Source of the DNA: Alphaproteobacteria bacterium
GTDB lineage: Bacteria; Pseudomonadota; Alphaproteobacteria; Sphingomonadales; Kordiimonadaceae
Direction: 5' to 3'
Assembly: GCA_013372925.1 (NCBI GenBank)
Contig: JABXIV010000091.1
Location: forward strand, 1 to 38,594
DNA: 38,594 bases
Position numbers and translations under genes: made by a program. Below are positions 1-9,061 of this stretch, one piece after another. Position 1 is the stretch's first letter. Each line of letters begins with the position of its first letter. The notes under the pieces were generated by a model. The model saw only the letters and a list, made by a program, of their open reading frames with translations. It was not told the DNA's origin and did not search any database.

Positions 1-291
1 CATACTTATCCGCATGATTACAAGGTTATTTTCGTTGGGGATGCATCCATGAGCCCCTATGAAATCACCTATCCTGGTGGCTCCGTTGAACACTGGAATG
101 AAGAATCTGGTGAAGTGTGGATGAACCGGTTAAACCAGGTATATCAACGATCAGTCTGGCTTAATCCCATCCCAGAAACCCACTGGAATTATTCGCAGTC
201 CATTCAGATCATGAAGTCTCTGATGGAGGACCGAATGTTCCCATTGACAGTTGGCGGTATTGACCGCGCCATGCGCGAGCTACGGCGCTAA
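1..291 (+). CDS. VWA domain (CoxE-like) protein, C-terminal fragment; 5' end outside window
   Basis: Frame +1 is open from base 1 (HTYPHDYKVIFVGDASMSPYEI...) to the TAA at 291. The VIFVGDASMSPYE and NPIPETHWNYSQSI..MFPLTVGGIDRAM segments resemble the C-terminus of CoxE-like VWA proteins. Confidence 0.75.
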   Translation, partial: HTYPHDYKVIFVGDASMSPYEITYPGGSVEHWNEESGEVWMNRLNQVYQRSVWLNPIPETHWNYSQSIQIMKSLMEDRMFPLTVGGIDRAMRELRR

Positions 292-301
292 CCCACAAAA
301 A

Positions 302-323
302 AAGGGGCCATATAAGGCCCCTC
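302..323 (-). terminator. Rho-independent terminator for the minus-strand gene at 346-840
   Basis: AGGGGCC-ATATA-AGGCCCCT hairpin. On the minus strand it is followed by a run of T (A-run at 297-302 on +). Confidence 0.7.
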
Positions 324-345
324 TTCCCTCTGGCGCTTTTTTAGC

Positions 346-840
346 CTATTCGCCTTGCGTATCCAGAATACGGATACTGGCAACCATTGGTGCGCTTTTA
401 GAAGCAATCTCACGCCCTGTCACACGGCCTTGACGTTTAAGCGCCTGCTCTTCAGAAAAAGAGTTTGCGATTGCGTATGTCAACTGCAGCGAGAAAGTCA
501 TTTTCTCACCATCATAACTGGCGGGCAGCGCGGGGAAATCAGCGTTCTTCACAACCCTTTTGGCCGCCGCATTAATAAGGCCGCTGTTTGCCGACATTTT
601 AAGGTCAGATGCCACAACATTACCTTGGCGGTCTACGGTAACATGGAAATTCGTGAAGCCCTCTTCACCATTCCGAATGGCCAGAGCAGGATACCGCATT
701 ACGTCATTTACTGATGTACCGGCGGATTTCGCCCATGACCGCAGACCATTGTCAGCGCCTGCGTGTGCGGAGACTGTCATTGTTGCAGAGGCTAGAGCTG
801 CCGCAGCGATCATACTATTCCGGAAAAATTTCTTCGTCAT
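346..840 (-). CDS. Secreted TonB C-terminal-like protein (energy transducer family-like)
   Basis: 164-aa ORF with Sec signal peptide (MTKKFFRNSMIAAAALASATMTVSAHA). GFTNFHVTVDRQGNVVASDLKMSANSGLINAAAKRVVKNADFPALP fits the TonB_C fold pattern. Confidence 0.65.
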   Translation of the reverse strand: MTKKFFRNSMIAAAALASATMTVSAHAGADNGLRSWAKSAGTSVNDVMRYPALAIRNGEEGFTNFHVTVDRQGNVVASDLKMSANSGLINAAAKRVVKNADFPALPASYDGEKMTFSLQLTYAIANSFSEEQALKRQGRVTGREIASKSAPMVASIRILDTQGE

Positions 841-1151
841 TTTTTGCTCCTCGCAATTTAAATTTTGTCGTGTCGTACATGTTTCTTATCCAGCTTCCTT
901 TTGTGAGCTGATGTTTAAATCTTCGCAGTCCCAGCCCTTATGGCGACCGAAACACGACGAATTGAAGCGATACAGCGATCCACCGATAAACCTTCAGACA
1001 GAAGTTTATTACTTTGTCATAATCCCGTGAGAGAGTTCGTGCTTCCAGAGAACGCAAATACAGGAGAATTTGTTTTCCTGCATGACCTCTGTTTGCTAAA
1101 AGAAAACCTGATGTGCGCCCACATATCGTTTAAAATTCCGGAAGGGAATCC

Positions 1152-2636
1152 ATGATCAAGCATAAACTCAAAGCCGCCCTCGTCGCGGCATCGGCACTCT
1201 CCACGGCATTTTTGCCAACCATAGGGCAAGCGGATGACACAAAAAGCGCGGAAGCATGGCTCACCGATGGCGCCAGCACCATCGCCGACCGCGCTGAACG
1301 TAAGGTAAATACCAAAAGAGCCAAGAATGTCATCTTGTTCATTGGCGACGGCATGGGCATCTCCACCCTTACAGCGGGCAGGATTCTTGAAGGCCAACTT
1401 GCAGGACACAGTGGGGAAGAAAACTACCTCAGCTTTGAACGCTTCCCTAATACCGGGCTTGTAAAGACATATAATGTAGACGCACAGGTCGCAGACTCCG
1501 CTGGCACAGCTTCGGCACTAAACACAGGCTCCAAAACCCGCATTGGCGTGATTAACACTGGCCCTTCGCAGCCCAAGGGTGTTTGCAAGGGTGCAATGGC
1601 AACGGCACTAACGCCGCTCGCCTATTATGCTGAAAAAGCGGGTATGGCCACTGGTATTGTCAGCACGGCACGCCTGACACATGCTACGCCTGCTGCTGTA
1701 TACGCACACAGCCCCAGCAGAGAATGGGAAGTAGACAGTCAGCTTCCGGCAGAAGCCAAAGAAAATGGCTGCCGCGACATCGCCGCTCAAATCCTTGACT
1801 CAATGCAAGGAGACGGCCTTGAAGTGGCACTTGGCGGTGGTCGCCGGAACTTCCTGCCTCAGGGTATGGGCAAGGGGCGCAGAGCGGATGGCCGGAACAT
1901 TCCACAAGAGTGGCTAGAGAGCCGCGATGGCTCAGCTTATGTGGAAACCGCAAGCGACCTTCACAAAGTTGATATCGCCTCAACATCCCGCCTTCTTGGC
2001 CTCTTTGATGATTCACACATGCAGTTTGAGGCTCAGCGTAGCGATGACCAACCTGACCTGGCCGACATGACAGCCGCAGCCATAAAAATGCTGCAAAAGG
2101 ACGACGATGGCTTCTACCTGATGGTTGAAGCAGGTCGGATTGACCATGGCCACCATGGCGGCAGCGCCAAAGCAGCCCTTTTCGACACTGTCGCGCTTTC
2201 AAAGGCCGTAAAAAAAGCCCTTGAGATGGTTGATCCGGAAGAAACCCTGATCCTAGTGACAGCAGACCATAGCCATGTCTTTACCATGGCTGGGTACCCA
2301 AAACGCGGCAATCCCATCTTTGGTTTGGTAACTGGGCCGCATGAAACTGAACCGACGCTGGCAGAAGACGGCAAACCATACACAACACTGGCATACCAGA
2401 ATGGCCCAGGCGCTGTGAAAGGTGAACGCCCACACCTTACAGAAGATATTATCGCAGACCCTCATTTCCGCCCTCAGGCTTTGGTGCCAACTCGCAGCGA
2501 AACCCATGGCGGTGAAGATGTTGCTGTATTTGGCATTGGCCCCTGGTCTCACCTTGCCAACGGCATGCTCGAACAAAATGAGATATTCCACATTATGGAT
2601 TATGCTCTAAAGCTTCGGGAACGGGCATCCAAATAA
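1152..2636 (+). CDS. phoA: Alkaline phosphatase (PhoA family)
   Basis: 494 aa with signal peptide; NVILFIGDGMG, active-site VADSAGTASAL, VEAGRIDHGHHGG and VTADHSH motifs of the alkaline phosphatase family. Confidence 0.93.
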   Translation: MIKHKLKAALVAASALSTAFLPTIGQADDTKSAEAWLTDGASTIADRAERKVNTKRAKNVILFIGDGMGISTLTAGRILEGQLAGHSGEENYLSFERFPNTGLVKTYNVDAQVADSAGTASALNTGSKTRIGVINTGPSQPKGVCKGAMATALTPLAYYAEKAGMATGIVSTARLTHATPAAVYAHSPSREWEVDSQLPAEAKENGCRDIAAQILDSMQGDGLEVALGGGRRNFLPQGMGKGRRADGRNIPQEWLESRDGSAYVETASDLHKVDIASTSRLLGLFDDSHMQFEAQRSDDQPDLADMTAAAIKMLQKDDDGFYLMVEAGRIDHGHHGGSAKAALFDTVALSKAVKKALEMVDPEETLILVTADHSHVFTMAGYPKRGNPIFGLVTGPHETEPTLAEDGKPYTTLAYQNGPGAVKGERPHLTEDIIADPHFRPQALVPTRSETHGGEDVAVFGIGPWSHLANGMLEQNEIFHIMDYALKLRERASK

Positions 2637-2640
2637 CAAC

Positions 2641-2665
2641 AAAGGGGCCAATTGGCCCCTTTTTG
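2641..2665 (+). terminator. Rho-independent terminator after alkaline phosphatase
   Basis: AAAGGGGCCAATTGGCCCCTTTTT: perfect palindrome plus T-run, 5 nt after the stop. Confidence 0.85.
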
Positions 2666-2685
2666 CTTTTCGGCTTTTTAAAAAG

Positions 2686-3183
2686 CTACTTGGAATATTT
2701 GGCGATGGCTTGGTTGAGGCCATCGATCAATTTTTCACCGATCTCGCCACCACTACCGCTCACGCGGCCGCGGATCACAGCCCGCATGGCATCAAGGTGC
2801 GCCTTGATTAGCTCTACCTGATTATCGGTAATTTCGTCTCGCGAATAAGAAAAGCCATACAAGGAGTCAGCAATCGTTGTAATCAGTGGATAACCGAATG
2901 TGCCACCCTGCCCCTTCATATCGTGGGCAATGTGGTTGATAGCCTCAAGGCTTTCCCGGCGTTTTTCAGGTGTATCAACGCAGCGGCCATGCTGTTCCTG
3001 CAGTTTCACGATAAGGCCTGATACCCAATCAGGATACTCCTCAGCCATTTTCTCAAGCGCCTTTTCAGCCGCTTCAAGCGCTTCCGGGGAAATGGAAACC
3101 TTGCCAGGCGCAAGCCCTGCTGTCTTTTCCTTCAGCCGGTTCTTGAACCGGTAAAACCGAACGATGACCTTGCTTTTACCCAC
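2686..3183 (-). CDS. Hpt domain-containing phosphotransfer protein
   Basis: INHIAHDMKGQGGTFGYPLI contains the HxxKG phosphotransfer motif. Start overlaps the end of the upstream receiver gene (3176-3183). Confidence 0.7.
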   Translation of the reverse strand: MGKSKVIVRFYRFKNRLKEKTAGLAPGKVSISPEALEAAEKALEKMAEEYPDWVSGLIVKLQEQHGRCVDTPEKRRESLEAINHIAHDMKGQGGTFGYPLITTIADSLYGFSYSRDEITDNQVELIKAHLDAMRAVIRGRVSGSGGEIGEKLIDGLNQAIAKYSK

Positions 3184-3727
3184 GGATGATCTCCACGCCT
3201 TCGCTCTTGTCAGTCAACACGCGCCGTTCCGGCCCATCAAACGGCAATTTCTGGCGCCGACGGTCAGGTCCGAAGAAGTCCTTCGTATGCACAAATTGCC
3301 GAGGCCGTTCGATAATGGAAATCAGTTTCTCGCCGATGTTTTTGATTGTGAATGGCTTGGCAAGCATATCTGTTACACCCATTTCACGGGCCTGCAGCAC
3401 GCGTTCGGGCTCAGTGTAACTGGTGATCATTACAAAAGGTACAAACCTGTCAGGGCTGTCCTTGTGGCGACGAACCCAGCGCAAAAACATCATGCCGTCG
3501 ATTGGGTGCATGTCCCAGTTTGAAATAACGATGTCGATCTGTTGCACGCCAACTTTCATTGGCTCATTTTTCACACGCTGGAGAAAATGAATAGCATCCC
3601 CGCCATGCTCAACAGCGAAAACATTACCAACACCAAGAACCTTAAGAGAGTTCACAAGCAGCGAGCGGATGAACGGGCTATCTTCCGCCAACAGTACATT
3701 TACCCGGTCAAAATCATAGTCGCTCAT
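3176..3727 (-). CDS. Response-regulator receiver-domain protein (atypical; Asn at phospho-acceptor position)
   Basis: NVLLAEDSPFIRSLL..., FVPFVMITSYTEPERVLQAREMGVTDMLAKPF receiver fold; DIVISNWDMHPIDGM has N where D is expected; C-terminal FFGPDRRR..GPERR tail. Confidence 0.9.
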   Translation of the reverse strand: MSDYDFDRVNVLLAEDSPFIRSLLVNSLKVLGVGNVFAVEHGGDAIHFLQRVKNEPMKVGVQQIDIVISNWDMHPIDGMMFLRWVRRHKDSPDRFVPFVMITSYTEPERVLQAREMGVTDMLAKPFTIKNIGEKLISIIERPRQFVHTKDFFGPDRRRQKLPFDGPERRVLTDKSEGVEIIRG

Positions 3728-3822
3728 ACATAGCCCTTATTTATCCTGCCTACACAGGTGGTTACCGATTCTTAGCCCCACTTTTGCTATATGGTCAATC
3801 TTTTCCCTTGATTTACACGGAT

Positions 3823-4170
3823 TTAAAAAGACTGAATTCGTTCTTTCAACTGCTCCAGCCTTGCGCTCATTTCTTTTAAGATGGCAACTCGCCGGTCATC
3901 ATTTGCAGCTGGCTCACCAAGAAACTCGGCCCGCTCGGCCGCGCGCGCCAGTCGCCATGCCCCAATCCCTCGCGCCGCACCCTTCAATTTGTGTGCGGAA
4001 GAACGCCAACTTTGACAGTCTGCATCCCCCAAATCTGCTAGATAGCTCGGAGCGTTATCTATGAAAATCTTAAGCACTTCCCTGGCGAGCTCCGTATCGC
4101 CGCCCGTATAACCATCCAGATGAGCAACATCCAAGACAATGCTCTCATCCCATGTGGACTCTGAAGTCAT
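3823..4170 (-). CDS. Hpt domain protein
   Basis: 115 aa; SSAHKLKGAARGIGAWRLARAAERAE is a canonical Hpt HxLKG helix. Confidence 0.85.
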   Translation of the reverse strand: MTSESTWDESIVLDVAHLDGYTGGDTELAREVLKIFIDNAPSYLADLGDADCQSWRSSAHKLKGAARGIGAWRLARAAERAEFLGEPAANDDRRVAILKEMSARLEQLKERIQSF

Positions 4171-4472
4171 AGCTTCTCCCTACTTAAAACACTGCGCCCC
4201 TCGGCAGTAAGCTTACAAACCAGCCAGTCAGGTTTAATAGGATTTCGGTACCATGGTTCACACCATCCCTTTGAAAGGCAAGACTTGATTGTCTGATCTT
4301 TGATCCGTTGCCCATCTCCATCAAATAGAGGCAACTTGCCTCCAGGCTGATCCAGCCCTCGTTCCAGATAGCGTCGCTGCGCGTTGCTTGGCTTGCCTTT
4401 TGAGTTTACGTTTTGCTCCAGCAGATCATCCATTGCTGCCAATCCTTCATAGAAAGAGTCCAGAACCGTCAT
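4167..4472 (-). CDS. Hypothetical protein (possible winged-helix-like small protein)
   Basis: 101-aa ORF; ATGA-type 4-nt overlap with the downstream Hpt gene supports translation. Confidence 0.6.
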   Translation of the reverse strand: MTVLDSFYEGLAAMDDLLEQNVNSKGKPSNAQRRYLERGLDQPGGKLPLFDGDGQRIKDQTIKSCLSKGWCEPWYRNPIKPDWLVCKLTAEGRSVLSREKL

Positions 4473-4580
4473 CTTGCCATATTTTCAATAAGATTTCCGA
4501 ATAAAGCAAATGGAACACTATGGCGCTTATTGACGTTCTGGTGTTATTCATGAACTGTAGTGACTTAGTAAATTCATACA

Positions 4581-7394
4581 ATGGATGACGGAAACGTCAG
4601 GGGCGGCATGTCAAAAGCGGAAACAGACTTCCCGGAAACGGCAGAGGCTGAGGAAGAAGTTGGAGCAACTTCAGACGAAGCGGCACAGCGAAAAAACATA
4701 AAAGCCATACGGGCCAGAAACACCCGTCGGCTGATGCCTTTCCTTTTGGCGTCAGCATCATCGCTCTTATGGCTTGGCGCGGGCGGCTACTATCTGGCTA
4801 CAAATAATATTGACCCCGCCGCGTTAGCTCCAGAAAGCCTCGCTGCAATCATTGGTGGGCTAACGACACCGGTCGCGATTTTCTGGCTAATTGCCTTGGC
4901 TTTCCAGCGCACAGACCCCCTTCTTGAACGTCGGCTTGCCATGGCGCAAAGCCTTCATAAGGCGGTGGCGCCGGTTGAGGTTGCAGAACAACGCCTTTCC
5001 CAACTTAACAAATCCCTTAAGAAAGAGCTTACAAACGTTGAGGCAGTGGCCGACCTTGCTTCTGACCGGATTGATAATCTTGAAAAGCGCTTCCAAGAGC
5101 AAATCAGTAACCTGTTTTCCGCCACAGCAGACACTGAAGCACGCACCAGCAGCATCCGCGACATTCTCGAACGCGAACGCGGCTCGATGTCTGACCTTAC
5201 CAAAGAGATTGAAGGCCGTTTCAATAATTTGGAATCCATTGTCAAAGCCATGGCAGGAGAACTTTCTGGCGCAGGCGAAAATGCTTCCAACACAGCTCTT
5301 TCAGCCAAGGAAAAAATTGATGAGAGCCTGACGGCGCTTCATGGTGCAACGGACAGCATGGAAACCCGACTTGAGCAGGCAAGCAACCAGATATCGAAAA
5401 AAGCCGGTGAGGTGCACGAGCTGTCCGTTGATGTTGAGTTGCGACTGCAAAACGTGACTGACAATGTTCTCTCGGGTATGGACCGTTTCCGCCACGATGT
5501 GGAAGGCCTGGAAGGCCGGTCGGCGGAATTGTCAGAGCACATGAAAACCCAGGCGAATGTTCTGAACGAACTGGCCCAACTTGCTGCTGCAGAATCTGCC
5601 AAGATTGAAGAAGCGCTCAGATCTCATGTCGGCGAAGTGCGCACGGCTGCCACCGATGCCCTCGCCCATACAGAAGAAGTTTCAACCATTGTTTCAGAAC
5701 GCGCTCAGACGATGTCTGAGAAGATGACTGAGGCCGTCAGTCAGGCAAAAGCACTTCTGGATGAGGCTGGAACGTCGCTGGAAGCACACTGCGAGGCTGC
5801 ACTTTCAACTAGCAAGGAAGTGAACGAACGCACGCTTGCCACAACAGAAGAAACTGGCAAAGCCGTGCTTGAGCATGCACGCCAGGTAGACCGCGTCCTC
5901 GATGATGGGCTTGAACGCGCCCGCCGCGCCCTTGATGAGACCATGAATGCGATCACCAGCCATAGCGACACGGCAGCAAATCAAGCTGAAGAAGTAGCCG
6001 CACGAACGCTTCAACACATTCGTCAGCTTAGGGCAGGCGTCGAAGAGCAATTGGAAGACCTGGCCAAAGCCGGCGAAGCCACTGCCAACCAATTAGGTGA
6101 AAGCGCCGGAGAGATTGGGGCAGAAGCTGACAAGTTGACAGAAAAGGCATCCGCCACAAAAGAAGAACTTTCAGGCGTCCGTGAACAAATGGGCGAACAG
6201 GGCGAGATGCTTGCAGACATGCTGAATGAAACACGCATGAAACTGGCACGGCTGGAGGAAGACCTGACAGCACAGCGTGATGCCTTAAACTCCGCATCGA
6301 ATGAAGCGGCCGAAAGCGTAATTGAAGCCGCTGAACGCTTTGCTGACCACAGCCGACAACTTCAGGCCACAGCATCGCAAGTTGGCGAAGACCTTGAAGG
6401 CAAATCTGACAATCTGGTTTCCATCGTCGAACGGATGCAGGAAACTGGCACAGCGACAACAGTCGGGCTTTCAAACGCCACAGACACCCTTAAAGAACAA
6501 AACACTGAACTGCGCGCGGAACTTAAGGAATCCAGCGATGCCCTTGGAATTGCCGCAGAAGCATTTTCAGGCGAACGAGCGCGCATCAAGGAAGAAACCG
6601 AAGGGGTGGTGAAAAACCTGAACCAGGCTTCAGATACCATGAGCAAAGAAGTGGATCGCTTTGCCCTCAGCTCCATGGAAGCAGCGGCACGCCTGGATGC
6701 GGCTAGCCAATCACTGATAGATCAGACCGAACGCGCGCAAACAGAGATGAAATCGTCTGTTGATGAAACCCGGACAGAACTGGCAGCCAGTATGGACGAG
6801 ATTTCCAATCGCGCAGCCGAACGTATCACCTATCTCCGCGAAGAAATGCAGGCAACGCTTGCGCGTGTCCTCTCCGAATATCAGGACACTGCCGAACAGG
6901 CTGAAAAAGAAAGCGCATTGCTTGCCATGCGCATCGGAACAGAGGCAGACAAGATCGCGAAGCAGGCCTCTCAGTTCATTGATCATACTGCTGAGATCGA
7001 AAAGCGGATCGCAAGCGCTACCAAGAATGATTTTGCCCGCACATCCACCCTTTTGATGGAAAGCCTTCAGTCCACATCCATCGATATCAACAAGGCGATC
7101 TCAACGGATCTGCCTGACGATGTTTGGGAAGCGTACTTGGCTGGCGACAGGTCTGTATTCATGAGACGATCGCTTAAAATCGCCGACCGGAATACACGCA
7201 AGGTGATTGCAGACAAATTCAAAACCGACCCCGAGTTCCGGGAAGCAGTCAGTCGCTATTGCCGTGATTTCGAAGGCATGATGGAAAGGGCCATGCTGGG
7301 GGATCGAGGTAGCGCCATGTCTGTTACGTTAATTTCATCCGACATGGGCAAACTCTATATACTTTTGGGGCAAGCCCTGAAGAAATTCAGTTAA
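4581..7394 (+). CDS. Large membrane-anchored coiled-coil protein, TipN-like architecture
   Basis: 937 aa; N-terminal TM pair (LMPFLLASASSLLWLGAGGYYLA; LAAIIGGLTTPVAIFWLIALAF) followed by ~700 aa of heptad-rich coiled coil and a globular C-terminus (DVWEAYLAGDRSVFMRRSLKIAD...SSDMGKLYILLGQALKKF). An alternative start is at 4608. Confidence 0.75.
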   Translation: MDDGNVRGGMSKAETDFPETAEAEEEVGATSDEAAQRKNIKAIRARNTRRLMPFLLASASSLLWLGAGGYYLATNNIDPAALAPESLAAIIGGLTTPVAIFWLIALAFQRTDPLLERRLAMAQSLHKAVAPVEVAEQRLSQLNKSLKKELTNVEAVADLASDRIDNLEKRFQEQISNLFSATADTEARTSSIRDILERERGSMSDLTKEIEGRFNNLESIVKAMAGELSGAGENASNTALSAKEKIDESLTALHGATDSMETRLEQASNQISKKAGEVHELSVDVELRLQNVTDNVLSGMDRFRHDVEGLEGRSAELSEHMKTQANVLNELAQLAAAESAKIEEALRSHVGEVRTAATDALAHTEEVSTIVSERAQTMSEKMTEAVSQAKALLDEAGTSLEAHCEAALSTSKEVNERTLATTEETGKAVLEHARQVDRVLDDGLERARRALDETMNAITSHSDTAANQAEEVAARTLQHIRQLRAGVEEQLEDLAKAGEATANQLGESAGEIGAEADKLTEKASATKEELSGVREQMGEQGEMLADMLNETRMKLARLEEDLTAQRDALNSASNEAAESVIEAAERFADHSRQLQATASQVGEDLEGKSDNLVSIVERMQETGTATTVGLSNATDTLKEQNTELRAELKESSDALGIAAEAFSGERARIKEETEGVVKNLNQASDTMSKEVDRFALSSMEAAARLDAASQSLIDQTERAQTEMKSSVDETRTELAASMDEISNRAAERITYLREEMQATLARVLSEYQDTAEQAEKESALLAMRIGTEADKIAKQASQFIDHTAEIEKRIASATKNDFARTSTLLMESLQSTSIDINKAISTDLPDDVWEAYLAGDRSVFMRRSLKIADRNTRKVIADKFKTDPEFREAVSRYCRDFEGMMERAMLGDRGSAMSVTLISSDMGKLYILLGQALKKFS

Positions 7395-7424
7395 GATATA
7401 TTTGCGAGTACGGGAGGGGAGCCT

Positions 7425-8492
7425 ATGCGCGCGCATTTCATTGCGGCACTAGCTGGTTGCAGCTTGCTGGCAGCATGTGGCAATAGCGAGAAAACAGCCG
7501 AACAGCCAACGGAAGAAGGCCAAAAGATCGAATGGCGGATGACAAGCACCTATCCGTCAACCCTGATCCAGTTGGGCACCATGGGCAAACGCCTTGAACG
7601 AGAAGTGAATAAAATTTCGGGCGGTAATATCACGCTGAAGTTTTATGAACCTGGGGTCATTGCGCCCCCATTTGAGACCTTTGACGCAATCAGTTATGGC
7701 GCTATTGAAGCGGGATGGTCCACACCCGGCTACTGGGCGGGGAAAGACCCTGCCCTGCAGTTGTTCTCATCTGTTCCTTTTGGGCCCTCAGCGCCAGAAT
7801 ATCTGGCTTGGCTTGATTATGGTGGCGGAAAACAGCTTTTCGAAGAAGTGTATCACAAGCATAATATCCATAGCATCATCTGCGGCATGACACCCCCTGA
7901 AGCTTCAGGATGGTTCAAGAAAGAGATTACCAGCATTGATGATTTCAAAGGCCTGAAAATCCGTTTCTTCGGCTTAGGTGCGAAGGTGCTTGAAGAAATT
8001 GGTGCAGCCCCGCAACTTATTGCCGGTGGAGAGATCTATCAAGCGCTTGAACTTGGAACTATCGATGCAACAGAATACGCCATGCCAGCCGTTGATTACC
8101 GCATGGGGTTCTATCAGGTTGCCAAACACTATTATTTCCCGGGCTGGCACCAGCAATCCACCTTCTTTGAATTGATGATCAACTTGGATGCATGGAACAG
8201 ACTATCGGCAACCCAGCAGGCACAAATTGAGGCCACCTGTGCCGCTAATGTACGGTACGGTATATCTGAAGGCGAAGCCCTGCAGGCAGACGCCATGGCC
8301 AGCCTTGAAGCAGAGGGTGTACATATCCACACGTGGCCGCCTGAGATTTTGGAAGAGCTTGAAAAAGCCTGGAACAAGGTGGCTGCGGACCTATCTACAG
8401 GTGACCCCGAATTCGCCCGCGTTTGGGCCTCACTCCAATCGTTCCGTGCCAAATACAAGGCCTGGTCTGATCGCGGATATCTGAAGGATTGA
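7425..8492 (+). CDS. dctP: TRAP transporter substrate-binding protein (DctP family), predicted lipoprotein
   Basis: Lipobox LLAACG; WRMTSTYPSTLIQLGTMGKRLEREVNKISGG, FKGLKIRFFGLGAKVLEEIGAAP, GEIYQALELGTIDATEYAMPAVDYRMGFYQVAKHYYFPGWH typical of DctP/TakP-like proteins. Confidence 0.92.
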   Translation: MRAHFIAALAGCSLLAACGNSEKTAEQPTEEGQKIEWRMTSTYPSTLIQLGTMGKRLEREVNKISGGNITLKFYEPGVIAPPFETFDAISYGAIEAGWSTPGYWAGKDPALQLFSSVPFGPSAPEYLAWLDYGGGKQLFEEVYHKHNIHSIICGMTPPEASGWFKKEITSIDDFKGLKIRFFGLGAKVLEEIGAAPQLIAGGEIYQALELGTIDATEYAMPAVDYRMGFYQVAKHYYFPGWHQQSTFFELMINLDAWNRLSATQQAQIEATCAANVRYGISEGEALQADAMASLEAEGVHIHTWPPEILEELEKAWNKVAADLSTGDPEFARVWASLQSFRAKYKAWSDRGYLKD

Positions 8493-8497
8493 GGCTT

Positions 8498-9061
8498 ATG
8501 AAAGGATTGTTTTCCTTTGCGCAATCACTTCAGCGTATTAGCAACAGCATTGGGCGCTTTTCGGCATGGGCAATCGTGCTGCTGGCGCTTGTGATTATCA
8601 CAGATGTTGTTTTGCGGCGTTGGTTCGTGATTGGTTCCACCAAACTGCAGGAGATGGAATGGCACCTGCACGGCTTCCTGTTTCTCATGTGTCTTGGTTG
8701 GGCCTATTCAAAGAATGCTCATGTTCGAATTGAACTAGTAAGCGAACGGCTTTCCCTGCGCACGCATGCCTGGATTGAACTTATCGGTTGCGCCCTGTTC
8801 CTGCTACCCTATGTCGCCGCGGTTCTGTGGTTCGGTTTTGACTATGTTAGCTATAGCTGGGCCTACAACGAAGCCTCTGCCTCACCGACAGGCCTGCCCG
8901 ATCGCTGGATAATAAAGAGCGCTATTGTCATCGGGTTTGCGATGCTGGGTTTCGCGGCACTGGCTCGCCTTATCTACGCCGGTATCTATCTATTCGGCCC
9001 CAAGGCACTTGCTGAACAAACGCCATTTTCCCACACAGAACCACAAACGGGAGAAAGCTGA
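8498..9061 (+). CDS. dctQ: TRAP transporter small permease (DctQ)
   Basis: 4-TM protein between dctP and dctM; ORF-track start at 8489 is TTG, ATG at 8498 preferred. Confidence 0.9.
   Translation: MKGLFSFAQSLQRISNSIGRFSAWAIVLLALVIITDVVLRRWFVIGSTKLQEMEWHLHGFLFLMCLGWAYSKNAHVRIELVSERLSLRTHAWIELIGCALFLLPYVAAVLWFGFDYVSYSWAYNEASASPTGLPDRWIIKSAIVIGFAMLGFAALARLIYAGIYLFGPKALAEQTPFSHTEPQTGES

Noticed and set aside
1011-1030. TTTGTCATAAT upstream of alkaline phosphatase as a Pho box
   Set aside because: Only one half-site resembles the CTGTCAT repeat; the second half (CCCGTGAG) does not match, so a PhoB site cannot be claimed.
6000-6700. DNA-level tandem repeat in the coiled-coil gene
   Set aside because: Recurrent GAAGC/GCAGA words reflect Glu/Ala heptads; no exact tandem repeat unit visible.
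4887-7056. Many ORFs of 60-150 aa overlapping the coiled-coil gene on both strands
   Set aside because: Low-complexity shadow ORFs of a repetitive coding sequence; the 937-aa frame has the better start, topology and C-terminal domain.
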